Source of the DNA: Cristatella mucedo
Taxonomy: Eukaryota; Bryozoa; Phylactolaemata; Cristatellidae
DNA: 64,000 nt
Direction of reading: 5' to 3'
NCBI GenBank assembly: GCA_009760855.2
Contig: WPIO01000190.1
Coordinates: 378,001 to 442,000, forward strand
Position 1 is the stretch's first letter. Each line of letters begins with the position of its first letter. The position numbers were made by a program, and so were the translations under genes. This document shows positions 21,240 to 33,359 of this stretch, piece by piece. Below the pieces are notes generated by a model, which did not search any database, had not been told where the DNA came from, and worked only from the letters and a program-made list of their open reading frames with translations.

Positions 21240-24200
21240 CTCTTCTCGAGGTGCCTCGACGAGGCGAGGCCGACCATGAACGAGTTCTGGCTGTCCGAGT
21301 CTCGCATGAAGAAGACGGCACAGTAGCGGCCGACGGGCAGCACGTACTTGTGCTGCACCTGGTGCACGTCGCGCCCGAAGCTCAGTGCGACCGCCGTGTC
21401 GCCGGCCGGCGACAGCGGTATCATGAGCTTGTCGCTCTCTTCTTGGATAAAGTCGTTCGTCAGGGGCAGCTGGTCGTGGTCCTGACAAAGGCGGCGGCGG
21501 CGGCTCTCGCGCTCGGCTGCGGCGAGACCCAGCATCGGCGGCGGCGGCGGCGGCGGACTGCCGGAGAGAGCTCGGCAGTGCCGGCGGTTGCAAACGCGAC
21601 AGCCGGGCTTACGCCGATGCGGTAGAGACGCATTCCGATGGGCGCGTGCTTCTCCGGCGGGCCGAGCGGTGCCGTGATGGGCAGCGCCTGCATCAGCGTG
21701 ATGCTGACCAGCGCAGCCTCCCAGAGCTCCTCGCCCTCGCCGTGCGGCACCGTGATGGCCAGCTGCGGATTCTTGCCCGACACGCCGCGGCTAGGGTGGC
21801 CGCCGCAGTTGTCGTCCGCTTTGGACCAGCGGCCCATGGCGAACGACGTCGTTTCGCCTAAACGGGCGGCGAGCGGCGAGCGACGAACATCAATCGCCGG
21901 CGAAGCCGTTCGAAAGGTCGGTGAAGGTCAGCCGAAGACGGTCGCATGAGGATGAGCAAATGGGCAAGGGGCAGCCGATCCGCTCCGGCATTCAGCGCAG
22001 GTGCGCCCGCTGCGGCGGCGGCCGGCACTAGCGCTAGTGGTCTTTGAGTTCGAAGCCTGCGGCGCGGCGATGGCCGCCGAGGCTCGGCTGCCTTATCAAT
22101 GCAAACAGGGCTGTAAAATCAGCCGCCCTCTACTTTACGTTATTCGGCAGCCTCATTTGCGAGGCAGCAGAGGAGCGTCGGCGATTCGTTGCCGCCCACT
22201 CCCAGCGGGCAGCAAAGAACGTTGCCGCCCACTCCCAGCGGGCAGCAAAAAATCGCCAGCCGCAGGACTCAAACCCGTGTCCGCTCAGCCCCGGATGAGC
22301 GTCGGCTGCCGGTGCGATCGCAGCCGCAGCCACGTCTGCGCCAGGACGAAACTTTCTACATGTGACTACTTTCGACGAGTGCGACTACTTTCGACGTGCG
22401 ACAGAAGTGAAACAAGTGCGAGAAGTGCGACAGAAGTGCGAGGACGCTGCTTTCGGGCGGTCGGCGGTGGCCACGGTAGGCGAACGTTTGACTTGGTCTG
22501 GCCATAAATGACCGAAACTCAGATGAAACTCAGCTTCGGCGTCTTTGATGACGCCGGACACTCGAGGTCAGTGACCAGGAGATCGACGAATGCAACGGGC
22601 CAGGTCGCTGTCTCGAGGGCAGGGCGCCGACTCACTCAGATCCTCTAATACGTCGCCATCCTTGATCGTTTGAAAGTCGCTCGACGTGATGAAGATGCGG
22701 CTCCACTGATCGCAAGCCCTGCGCGGCGACAGTGGCATTTGAAGCGCCTTCGCGTTCGACGGATGTGCGGCACGCGTCAGTGCGACATCGAGACATTCGT
22801 GACATGCGACAGCGAGACTTGCGTTTTCGGTGCCGGAGAGACCACGAGTGCGTTCGATCGAAACCGCCGACGCGCCAACAGCCGATAGCAGTAGCCGCTT
22901 CCGGTGCAATCGCGTCGCCCCTTCCCCGAAGCGAAGCGCCACCTACTGGACGTCGAGGTCACTGTCATTCAGCTCTCGGGCATCGCTGTAGATGGTGAGC
23001 CGGAATTCGCGGTTGAGCGCCTCCTGCTTGCTCACCGCTCGCGGCACGACGAGGTACTGCAGCCCCGTCTCCAGCCAGTAGCGCGAGAATGAGTAGTCAG
23101 ACCACTTGCCCGCACCGCTTCCACTCGACTGCGCCGAGCCCGGCTTGAGTAGGACGTACAGCTCTTCCTCGTGCACGACGCATATCTACGGCGGCGCGTT
23201 CGCCGCGCACACGTCGACACCGTGAACGACGTCGCGGTGCGCCAGAAGAGCGAAAGCGCTCGGCTCGTCGAGCCGCCGGCTTAGCTTAGCGGGCGGACGC
23301 CGACATGCCGTGCACCGCCACGTATTGAGCGCGATCCACAATATTGAGCGCCGATTCATGCGGATTCATCGCGATGCGACAAATAAATATAAAGAAACGA
23401 TACGATTCAATTGTATAGCGTCCCAAAATAGATAAATCTCTATTCGTGCGCTTCGCGTATGCCACGGAGCTCGAGCCCATGACTTCGGTCATCAAAAAGG
23501 TACGCCTTGACCTCGGTCGTGATGGGCGAGTACCGTGACCGCTGGGTCAATCCGCGCGCGAGAACGCGCCCGAGTCGGTGCAATGCCGAGCATACGCAAT
23601 GCCGGCGGCCATGAGGCGGCGAGCCGCTTTATGCACGATTTGCTTTAGGATCTGCTCTAGAGCCATGGCTCGCTCGACATTCGATGCTTTAGCCAATTCC
23701 CAGCGCTGCTTTCCTTACGGCTTTCGGGTGAGCAGGTGGATTGTGGGTGACCTTTGACTTCGGCGGTCGCCCTTTGATATCGGACTTTGAACTGACTGGC
23801 CTTTGGTTCTTTGATGCGCATTACGGCAGGATCCTATGGTGACGATCGGGCACGTAGACGGCCCGAGGCAGGGACGCTAAGGGGGCTGTCTAGAGCGTAC
23901 AGCGGCCGAGTGAGGGCGCATTCGAAAGGCACTTTAGGGCGGCGGGGGGTAGGCTTTCGAGGGCGTTTGGATTAGTGAAGTGCCGTTTCGTCTGATTCGC
24001 TTTGTTGTTTTCGTGCTTCGTCCGACGTGCATTCATGTTATGTCGTTCATCTTTTCAAAAAAACCTACACACTCCCTGCCGCTGATGTAACCACTAAGCG
24101 AAATCGAGGCTTTCATTCCTGTGCTCAAAACACTCATTACAGCTGTACATGCGCATTGATTCCCCTCCGCCTTCCAGCGTCTTCAACTCATCCGTGGCCC

Positions 24201-27200
24201 CCGGGTCTTAGTCTAGTGGCAAAGTACTCGCACTTGACGACCTTCACTTCACGACCTAGCTCGTGGATGCGAGTCCCGTATCCGGCAATTGTTTACTTTA
24301 CTTTATTTTAAATAAATTTATTTTACTAAATAAGTTTTTTTTAAATAAGTTTATTTTACTGCAAGTGCAAGCTGAGGCTCCTCTGCTGCTGCTGCATAAC
24401 CGATCAGCAAACCTTTAATTTAACTTCAATTCTCTTCACTACTCGTAGCTTTCCCTGTCGATGTTCGTATTTTGATTGCAGCAAAATTAATTATCTTGAA
24501 TGAAAATAAAATCAAATAAAATAGCTATGGGCAAGCCTAGTATCGCGCAGAAATGTGAACGCTGAGCACTAAAAAAAATGGGCTCGGTCCGCGTATCCCG
24601 GAGAGTTTGCTTTCAATGTGGGTGTCCCGTATCCACAATGAACTGTCGCTACCTTATAGGCTACACATACCGCGTCTAGACCTCTCCAATTCGCTAATAG
24701 CAAGTGATCCTGCACGTGCAATAGAAAGCTTCCGGTTGGTGGACGACTCGGCTGCTGGCTAGTCTGCCGTCAACGTCGCACCTGCCGAACTCAGTCGCCG
24801 TCGCCGAGCCTACCTGCGATGTGATCCCTTCAGACGACGTCGCACCTGCAGCACTCAGTCACCGTCGCCGACCTGCGCTAGCTCCCATCGGGCAGCGAAT
24901 TGACTTCGGTTCCGGTCATTTACTTTTAAGTCCCATTGTTTTCCTGCTCCGCCATATTTTAAGTTTTGACTCGTCGGTCGTCCCATCACACCGCCAGTCT
25001 TACCATCGCACCATTCCCATCATCATACTAGCCGCTTCACTGTCCCTTCGATCATTTAGCTGCGCCTCTAAGCAATCTCGGATCCTTTGGAGGGTCCGTC
25101 TTTTATGTCTAGTTCCTATATCCACATATCCTGGAGCTCACTACCGACAAACATCGCGGCGAGTTCCCCTGATTTGAGGACATTTAAAAGGAAGCGGAAA
25201 AACCCATACGTTCCTCAAAGCGTCACTAATTAGTTGACACACGTGCTCACCTGCACATCTGCAGAGCCTAGAAAGAGATGGCGCTCTCTAAGGGTCAGAG
25301 GGCGTCGCGTGAAGTTTTATTGCTATTATGTTTTTGTGTGTTTTGCATGTTAAACGTTTCTATTATTATTATAATAAACAAGGCTTTCGGAGCTTGACGC
25401 GCGAGCAAGAGTTCTTCGGGAAGACGAAAGAGTCGAAAATGCTGAGACAATGTGCGACAGTGCACCCGCCCAAAGCTTCGCCATCATCGAGATCGGACCG
25501 CTCAATCGTTCGAGCTGGCGAGCGGGGGCGGGCTCGCCTGGAGACGTCCTCGGCAGCTCCAGCTCAAGCGACGGCGTCCCTTCAGCTGCCGACCTTCACC
25601 TCCTCTCACCTTATAGACGTCCAGCTTCGTCTTGTGCAGCGTCGGCGCGTGCAGACGGCTCTCGTTGCATTTCTCTTGCAGAATGAATACGAAAGGGAAC
25701 AGCTCCGCCTGCCTGGACAGATCTAAGAAAAAATATGCAACGCCGCCTCGAAAGTAATTCCCCCCCAACGGCAGCTGCTCGAGCTCGCCCGATGGCGGGA
25801 TCCTTCGAGACTTCATCGAGCACGCTCGCCAGTCACGTGCACCGTCCTCCTGCGCCTTTGGTGCCATCGCGGGGCCTCGCAGCAGCCGCGCCCGAGCCCG
25901 CCGCCGCCGAGCGCTAGTTTACCCCTGTGACAAATGCTGAGAATGTACTTGGGATTCTTCTGTATTTTTCCAATGCGTGTCTCGGGCGCCTGTTCGGGCG
26001 TGCTCCAAACGCCGGAGACCGTCAGCTGATTCACTGAAACGCGGCGTGAAGAGCGTGAGGGTCTCGATCCGGCGCCACCCCCCAGACAAAATGCGCCGCC
26101 GCCGGCATCGTCTGCATCTTCGGTCTCGGGCAAATCAGCTGTCTCGCTTGCGCCAGCGGCGGCTTCGGCAGTGGCAGGCGGCGGGCGACGAGTGGCGGTG
26201 GAGGGCGGCTTCGGGCGAACCTGGACACTCGATAGCCTTTCCGGCGACGACGTCGGGCCTCAGCTGCGGCAGGACGTTGCAGAAGTAGAGACTGTCGAAG
26301 TAGCGCACGAACTCGTGCAGTCCCATCCAGACCTCGTGCGGCCCCACGCTCGACTGGAGGCGCTTCCGCTGCGAGTCGCTCAGCAGGTGCAGCGTGTGAC
26401 AGCTGCAATCGGGCGGCGACGGCTCCAGTTCGAGCGCGCGCGGCATCTTCAGCCGGCGGCGCGCGCTCAGCGGCTGAATGAGCTGGCAATCGTTGCAAGT
26501 CTCCTTCTCCCAGCAGAAGCAGCAGTCAAGCGAGCCGACTTTGCTGGATCCTTTCTCCCCGCAGCCGAGCAGCCGATTGGCGACTTGGGCTGCCGTCCGG
26601 GTGCGACTTCGGCTCGACGAGTTCTGATCAATCGATTGAGGCGCTTCCTTTTTCAGCACGCGGCGAAGTGCCGAGCAGCGGATGACTATTGCTATAGTCA
26701 TTATTACTTTCCATTCGTCTGCTGCCAAATGCCGTCTTCGCGGGCGCACCGGAAAGCTAAAGCTAGGTCTTAGCCCAGGAGGTGACCAGGCTCGCTCTTC
26801 GCGACCCAGGTCGTGGGTTCGAGTCCTGCAGTGGGCAATACGGAATCGCCCACTGCAAGCGTCGGCGATTGCAGTTAAAACCCTTGTGCCGCTACGAGCA
26901 GCTTACTGTCTGTGGACTCGCTTCGCTGTGTGATAGTAGTTCCACCACAAAAGAAAACGCTTCGCCATCTTGCCGCTTGACGGCAGTACGCCACCTTGCC
27001 ACGTGACTCGCGCCATCTTTCGGCTTGACGGACTTTCTCGCTTTAATAAGTAGAGATGTAAAAGAGGCTTTTCAATCAGCCAAGCAGGACTTATTTTGAA
27101 AGGTTTCCTCCACCCACGTTTTGCTCTAGTGTCGGGGCTGGGCGGCTGAAGCCGTTGAGGCTCCCGCCTTTGCCCAAAACTCGGCCTTAAGCTAGCCCCC

Positions 27201-29804
27201 CCCCGGAAGTGCGAGATCTCTCCCGGTGGCTACAGGGCTAGAGTAGTGGGGCTAACGGACGGAGCGCGCCTCCCAGGAGCAAAGTCGAAGCGGCGCGCCG
27301 GCCGAAGCTTCTCGGCCCGCATCCTCCATAGAGGTCACCGGCCAGCGGTCTGAGAACGGTGCGAGATAAAGGCGTGAGATCTCGTGCCGCTTACCTGCAG
27401 CGCCCTCTATGTCAAGGTCAGTCATTCGGGGCGGGCCAGAGGCTTGTAGAATCCTTCAGCCAAGAAATCTCTAGTTAAATCACCTTTCAAAGTCCGCAGG
27501 CTACTAGACTGCCTCAACCCGGGTTCTAACCGGAGCGTGGCGACGTGGAGAAAATCTGCTGACATTCAGCCACGTCCACCCCGACTGCTCGAGCAGCTTC
27601 CGATTCGGCTTCGTAATAGGAATCCGCTGAGCATTTAGCCACCCAAAAAAAGCGCCCGCGGAGCTACGGAGCTTGGGGGCTTGGGGGGGAGGGACATTCG
27701 AGCGTTCGGAGGGACTCGAGGCTCGTCGGGCTGAGCTCTCGAGGGCGTTTCTCCGGAAACACTCTCGCGGCGGCTGCTTTATCTCTGTCACGTAATGTAA
27801 GGGCCGCACCTTCAGCTACGGGTTCGCTCAGCACAGTGTCGGCTTTAGCGAACCGTCGGGAGCTCTCTTTTCAGAGAGCGTGGTCATTCCTTTTTGAGGC
27901 GCGGGTGATGTTGAAAGATCTGACAAGGTTGATCTGAAAGAGTTACATTATCCTCGATGGGAGACGAACGAGGCTTCTAGAGCCTTCGGCGGCGCGCTGA
28001 CTCTGGCTCTTCCAAATCTAGAGCAGCTTTTTGCAGCGGCTTCCGGGCGGCGGGTGGCGTGGAGCTTCGAGCTCTATCGAACATCGATAAGTAGCAACGT
28101 TATTTTTCTAGGCCCAGCTTCGGGTTCGCCAACTGCACTCCTTTCACACTTTCCTCCTCGCGGCCGTTGGCCACTTGCTTGTGACGGGGCTACACCTGCT
28201 GAGCCCGTTGAGCAAAACCTCTTCTAGGCTTAGCTTCGGGTTCGCCCAACTGCAAGCACCTGCCGCTTTTTAGGTGGCATCTAAAAAGAGCGCTAACCTG
28301 TAGCCTCACCCTTGGTGAGGAGCTGCAGACTCTCCAAAAATGGGATATAGCCGTCGGCGGTAATTATTTTTGGATTTGCGTCCGTTAAGGCCAGCATGGC
28401 CCATAAATGGTAGTGGCTGCTAATTCAGAGTTCGGCGCTGACCGATGGAAAACGAGCCCGCGAGAACGTAAAATGCGAAAGGCAAAATCTAGTATTCATC
28501 TGGAAGTTAATTTACAAAGAAAAATACCTTGAGTAAGCAGCTAGAAAATAAATTAACAAGAATACTGAATTAGAAAAATTCGAGGAAAAACGTACCGAAC
28601 TTTGATAGTAACAGAGCAATAGAGAGGAAGAATAAGAATCAATAAGAGAGTGGTGCAATAGAAGAAGAGAATCGGAATCAAGGGAGAACGGATCAATAGA
28701 AGAAGGGGCGAGAAAATACAGCGCAAATCAACAGAGAAAGCCGCTCCGCCTCGAACCGCCAGAGAACCACGTGGCCAAGCTCTTGGTTTTCCGTTTAGGA
28801 GTGGGGCACTGCTCGTCGTAGAGCTAGCGGGCACAGCAGCCGCAGCAGCGAGTAATGGCCAACGACCAAGCGCCCGCGATCACTATCTACCATTCTCGTC
28901 GTCTGCTTAACCAGTAGGTGGGGCGGCGCAACCGCTCCTGCTTTTGCCGCCAACGCAAGAGCGTCAGGATTAGCCGCGAGGAGGCAGTCGCACTGGGAGC
29001 GAAAGTGGGCAGCGCTCTACCATTTCATCCACATCTCCATCCACTGCGTCTTCTTTATCCATGGCAACCACACGCGAATCGCGTGCACAAATGTGTTGGA
29101 GCTGCCGCCCGCCGGAAACCTTTGGACGGCAGTGGCTATGAAGGCCATTTTCGCGTCTCTTCCCTAGAGAAGCAGACCCAAAGAGCGTCGGCGTCGATGT
29201 CGGAGGCGAAGGCGGCGACGCACCTCGGCGGCGGGGCGAGCTTCCTGCCAGTCAGGACGCGCGCGCACGTGCTCGCGCGTCCTTTCTATAGGCGTCTACT
29301 CACGCAGCAGGCGACCAGGGAGCCGTGGCTGAGCGCTTCCTGGATGCGAACGAACGTCTCCACGGCGCTCACTCTCGTCCTGTCCTCGTTGGCTATCCTG
29401 AATTTCTCCACCACGCCGCCTGTGAGCGAGACGTAGCAGTTCCGGGCGGACCACATGTCCTCCAGCTCGGCGTTGTAGTAGCCCTCCTGGCTGAGGAATC
29501 TGCATGCGACCGACGCAATGGCGGCGGCGTATTCCCACAGTCCTCGGAAGCATTAGCAATGCTTTCGAACGCTGGGCACGAACGGCAGGCGCACTGCACG
29601 CCGCTGGCTGCACGGCGAGCTGCTCCGGCTCGTCATCCGGCGCGAAAGAAGCGACGATGCGACAGAGGACAGCGCAATGCGACCGCGGCACGAGACTTCC
29701 CCGATCGAGAATAATTTCAGAGCTCGCACGTCTTCTCTTTTCTGTGTAGGGCGGTCGCTCACTTTTTGGAAAGAATGAAGCGTCTAAGACGCTTCTTTTG
29801 TCGC

Positions 29805-29853
<49 letters not shown>

Positions 29854-29881
29854 GTATGTATATATATATATATATATATAT

Positions 29882-29978
<97 letters not shown>

Positions 29979-31338
29979 GACTACTATGACTCTATCTTAT
30001 GCAAACTTCTGCGGCAAACCGGAACCACGCGGCTAAATGACGTTCGAAAGCGCTTATCTTTCGCCTGAGTTCTGAGGACAAACTTATCGCTAAGACATAT
30101 TTCTGCGGGTGAGTTGTTTCGTTTTTTTGAGTCGATTATCGCACGACTTGCACAGGCACCTCTAGTTTGACAATCAGCGGATGCGTTAAGCCTTAATAAT
30201 GATAACAATAATGCACTTGATTAAGCGCCCTCAGAGAACTTAATCTCTTTCTAGGCGCTTTACATTTGCTGCAAAGGGAAATCAGTGATAAACCAAGGCA
30301 GTTAACAGTTGCCTTTAATGCAGCCTTAATTATCCAGAAAACAGCAGTGAATCTTACCGCTGCCCCCCTGACTCGATAGACATGCCCCTGGATCTTAGCC
30401 CTGTGGTAAGGTGCTCGCTCTTCATGAACCAGGTCGTAGGTTTGAGTCCTGCAGAGGACAATCCCTTAGTCCGTGTGCAAGCGGCAGATAGCCATTGAGG
30501 CTCTTCTGCCGCTTTATAGATGAGGCTGTTAAATCAGCCAGTCTTTTCTTTACATGGAGCTTTTCGTGGACCGGCCAGCGAGGGCTGGTCTTAAGCTCGT
30601 ATTGCAAGCCTCGCGAAGAGGACATTGAGCCATTTCAGAAGGTCAACGCCGTTCGGAGTTCGTCAACTAGCTGCGGCGCCAGCTGTCCTTGGCCTTTGCC
30701 GAGCCTCCCCGAGCCGAGCTGCCCCGAGACGTGGCCGCTACGGGCCGGTCATTCAACTCACTTGCCGTACGCCTTTTGCAGCAGCAGGTACCAAAGCTCC
30801 TGGTCGCTGCTTTTGATAGACACACCCTGCCATCGAGTAAGGTCGAGGTTATCGTCGATGAATATGCGTCGCCACATCTTGAGCCTTGTAGAATAGAACT
30901 GACACTCAAATATGCCCGTGTAGAGGCCATCGGGCTGCGGCCACGGCTTGTAGCAGTCTTCCTTCATAACCTAAAATGGCCGACGAGGGGCGACATGAGG
31001 AGTGCAACGACGAAAGCGCCGATAACTCGCAATCAAGCAAACTTTCCAAGCAGGGCTCCCGAGAGACAGCATGCCTACTCAATACGGATCGCCCTGCCGG
31101 CGATTTGAGTCAAGGTTGGAAGGCCAATCGGAAGCAAAGAATAACTAGAGTCAAATCTGAAAAGCTAGCTACAGCCAGAGGTGCCGATAAAAGCGTCCAT
31201 TCCCCTTTCTCCCACTCGTTCTTCCTCTTTCGCTCACTCTCACTCGCTCTCTGTTTCTCTCTGGCTTTTTTATCTCTTTCTCAGTCTCGCTCTCACGCTC
31301 TCTCTCCCTCTCTCTCCGTCTCTCTTTCTCTCTCTCCG

Positions 31339-31381
<43 letters not shown>

Positions 31382-32755
31382 GTCTCTCTTTCTCTGTCTC
31401 GGGATGTGGGACGCGTGGGGACAAGACCGTGGGGATACAGACACAGACCGTGGGACGCGTTCGCTGGAACCAATGGCCCCGCTGAAGAAAGCTACTCGGA
31501 GCGCCAAGAAACTTCACTTTAACAGTCAGCGTAGGAGCATTTGTATAAAAAAAATAAACTGCTAACAGTGCACAGAACACCTATTGTATTAGACACACTT
31601 GGAAAGCTTGCATTTACGCCTAGAAAAAACAAACGGCGTGATTCGACCCGCTAGGCTCGAGCAACCGGAAGCCGTTCCAACACTTCCCGATAGGTCGTTC
31701 TAGATGCTCAGAATTACTGTTTTGATAGCGCTGCTGCTACGCTGACTTAAAGGAACGCGATTCGTGCTGCGGGCCAAGTCTTCCGGGCGGGTATTGTTTT
31801 ATTCTACCGGAATCTTCGGCTGCGAGGAAATAATATCCAGCCGAAGAAAATGCAGCGTGCGCACGTCGCCATTTTCGAGACAGCGAAACAGGATTGGTGT
31901 CAAAACTAAAACTGCTACGCGTATAATACACCGGTGGCATTTTGATAAAGGTGGTGCTCTTCTGCCGCTCTACAAATAAGGCTGTTAAATCAGCTAATAT
32001 TTTTTATTTTCACACTAAGCTAGTTAACGTAAAAAGAGATATCAACGAGAGTGGACCTAAGCATTGTAGCAACGATAAACTTTAGCGAGACAATAGGCAA
32101 GATAAAATGTATTCGGTAATTTTCATGTGCAAAATAGCGAAATATGGATGTGACCATATGTTAGGTCTTAGCTTAACGGTGAGGTGTCGGATCTTGCAGC
32201 GGGCAATATCTTATAGCCGTCTGCAAACGGGATTGGTAGCCACAAAGACTCTTCTGCCCGCTATATTAATAATGCTGTTAAATAAGCTAAGCGTAACTTT
32301 TACTTTACTCCATCATTGTCATTTGTATAGAGTCCTCAGAGAACTTAATCTCTTTCCATGCGCTTTACATGGGCTGCACGGCTCGAGCCCACGACCTCGA
32401 CCTCGGTTAAAGGTGAGCCCCTGACCCCCCCAATGCAGCAATAGGCTCACATATTACTGATTTGATACCGCTGCTGATCTACCTTCTCAGAAAACGAAGC
32501 GGACGATTCGGGCCTGCCCCGACTATTTCTTCCGCGTGCGCATGCTTCCTACGGCCTCACCCTTGTGCCTCACCTATTCCGCCATTACTGCCGGAAGCTG
32601 AGAAAAACTAAAATGGAGCTCACCTTCTTTCGCACCGCCGAGTCGATGCCAAAGTAGGAGAGAATAGAGCAGAGCCAGCTCGGCACGTCGTACTCGAAGC
32701 GCAGATCGTCCTTGTGCATCTCCAGGCTGCCGTCGCGGTAGAGGTGCACCGACCC
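21240..32755 (-). CDS. Calpain-like protein with calpain-10-like domain order; active site apparently lost
   Basis: Calpains are cytosolic Ca-regulated cysteine proteases. Exons read by eye on the minus strand: 32755-32624, 30970-30762, 29499-29304, one around 26490-26225, 25849-25610, 23185-22963, 21857-21613, 21481-21240. Phases agree at 32624/30970 and 30762/29499, and through the last three exons. The region at 30.9 kb reads [10 protein letters not shown], then [10 protein letters not shown] and [12 protein letters not shown], the calpain core around the 'DD.LP' loop and 'LLEKAYAK'. The 29.4 kb exon has [11 protein letters not shown] and SHGSLVACC. The 26.4 kb exon has [20 protein letters not shown], the end of the protease core. 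Two domain III (C2-like) copies follow: [20 protein letters not shown] ends the first, and [23 protein letters not shown] and [13 protein letters not shown] make up the second. This order matches calpain-10 best; calpain-7 is the alternative. The usual GDCW reads VPSW (Cys to Ser), and no GHA or NPW motif was found, so it may be an inactive homologue. The final exon and true start are not seen. Confidence 0.75.
22105..22300 (-). repeat. SINE-like copy with a 33-bp internal duplication
   Basis: 'cggcagcctcatttgcgagg' and 'ccgcaggactcaaacccgtg' place it in SINE family 1, reverse orientation. Inside, 'gttgccgcccactcccagcg' plus 'ggcagcaaa' occurs twice in tandem at about 22187-22250. It lies in an intron of the calpain-like gene. 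Confidence 0.5.
23395..23550 (-). repeat. SINE family 2
   Basis: Tail 'ttgtatagcgtcccaaaata', 'gcttcgcgtatgccacggag', box B-like 'gctcgagcccatgacttcgg' and head 'gtaccgtgaccgctgggtca' are in reverse orientation. It is intronic to the calpain-like gene. Confidence 0.65.
23560..24190. other. Intronic sequence, nothing recognised
   Basis: It is GC-rich with a G-run near 23943. No exon-like frame or repeat family was identified. Confidence 0.35.
24196..24415 (+). repeat. tRNA-derived SINE, family 1, with AT-rich insertion
   Basis: Head 'gggtcttagtctagtggcaa', box B-like 'gtggatgcgagtcccgtatc' and tail 'gctgaggctcctctgctgct' are separated by about 60 bp of TTTATTTTA-type sequence (24296-24360) that replaces the normal body. 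Confidence 0.55.
24870..25380 (+). mobile_element. Degenerate L2-like LINE fragment
   Basis: 'gggcagcgaattgacttcgg', 'gatcctttggagggtccgtc', 'gatttgaggacatttaaaag' and a final 'gcctagaaagagatggcgct' follow the LINE family A order on the plus strand. It is intronic to the calpain-like gene. Confidence 0.55.
26763..26925 (+). repeat. tRNA-derived SINE, family 1
   Basis: 'gtcttagcccaggaggtgac', box B 'cgtgggttcgagtcctgcag' and 'tcgcccactgcaagcgtcgg' match the family. The usual 3' end is missing here, but a matching piece ('aaaagaggcttttcaatcag') appears at 27060-27080, suggesting a later insertion of about 130 bp. Confidence 0.65.
27090..28900. other. Long calpain intron, no further feature identified
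   Basis: Calpain exons carrying the catalytic His and Asn would be expected between 29.3 and 26.5 kb. I looked for reverse-complemented GHA and NPW codons here and did not find them. The sequence is GC-rich to about 28.4 kb and AT-rich after. Confidence 0.4.
29806..29975. repeat. (TA)n microsatellite
   Basis: About 165 bp of TA repeat with two short interruptions (GTACGTATG near 29849 and TAGATA near 29880). Confidence 0.95.
30193..30295 (-). mobile_element. LINE family A 3' end only
   Basis: 'taataatgataacaataatg' tail, 'cacttgattaagcgccctca' and 'tttacatttgctgcaaaggg' make up a very short truncated copy within a calpain intron. Confidence 0.75.
30388..30545 (+). repeat. tRNA-derived SINE, family 1
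   Basis: One of the clearest heads: box A-like 'cttagccctgtggtaaggtg' and box B-like 'gtaggtttgagtcctgcaga'. The tail 'ttctgccgctttatagatga' ends in 'ggctgttaaatcagcc'. Confidence 0.8.
31200..31402. repeat. Imperfect (CT)n tract
   Basis: About 200 bp of interrupted TCTC/TCTG repeat in a calpain intron; the ORFs through it are artefacts. Confidence 0.9.
31946..32300 (+). repeat. SINE tail fragment followed by a family 1 SINE
   Basis: 31946-32010 carries only the tail ('tgctcttctgccgctctaca', 'aataaggctgttaaatcagc'). At 32160-32300 there is a fuller copy with head 'taggtcttagcttaacggtg' and tail 'ctcttctgcccgctatatta', but box B is deleted. Confidence 0.6.
32318..32450 (-). repeat. SINE family 2
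   Basis: Reverse orientation: 'tttgtatagagtcctcagag', 'aacttaatctctttccatgc', then box B-like 'cggctcgagcccacgacctc'. Confidence 0.65.
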
Positions 32756-32824
32756 CTGTAGCTGCAGCTACAACGTCACGTCGCGGCTTCCCGCTTCGGC
32801 GTAGAGCCCCAGAACACGCCGCAA

Positions 32825-32872
32825 CGCACCGAGCGGCGTAGCGGCGTAATCGCCGAGACGCCGCTCGGTGCG
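32825..32872. repeat. 15-bp perfect inverted repeat with 18-nt loop
   Basis: Arms cgcaccgagcggcgt and acgccgctcggtgcg. The loop itself contains cggcg/cgccg, which can pair. On the gene strand it ends about 70 nt upstream of the splice acceptor of the calpain exon starting at 32755. Confidence 0.85.
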
Positions 32873-33359
32873 GAGGACGGAGGCTCGGGTTAAAATCTCT
32901 AGGGCCAACGAGAAGCGAGCTGCTTCTTTGCCCAAGGAAAGCGTCGTCGGTGGCAGCCGCGAAGAGCCGTTGCTAGAGCGATTGCGAGCCCAGCCGTTGC
33001 CTCGATCCGGTCTGCATTTCTGCTCGACGCAGCGCCTGGGCTCGAGAAACACGAGCATGTGCTGTGTGAATCTGTACAGCGACAATAGTGCCCAAGCTTT
33101 CTAGCGGCATTCAGTGTCAATGTTCGCCTTTCCCCCTTCAGCTGCTGCGCTCTTCTGTCTTACGCGTGCCAGCTTGACTTGGCGCGCGTACCAGATTGGC
33201 TTTGGCAATCTTTCCTCAGCATGAACTCTTCTGCGCTGTTCCTCGTTGGTTTTTATCGTACAGATTCTTGCTATTTTTTCGATGTTGGCATGCATGAATC
33301 CTTCAATGACGCAAGCGTGCAGGGAAATTCGGGGAAAAACAGACTTGGGGGTATAATAA

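Noticed and set aside
29766-30068. ORFs of Tyr-Ile, Arg-Glu or Ser-Leu repeats here and at other microsatellites
   Set aside because: Dinucleotide repeats give open frames automatically; there is no flanking coding signal.
30388-30470. tRNA gene-like sequences with A and B boxes
   Set aside because: They recur with the same non-tRNA body and tail, lack a consistent cloverleaf and are SINE heads.
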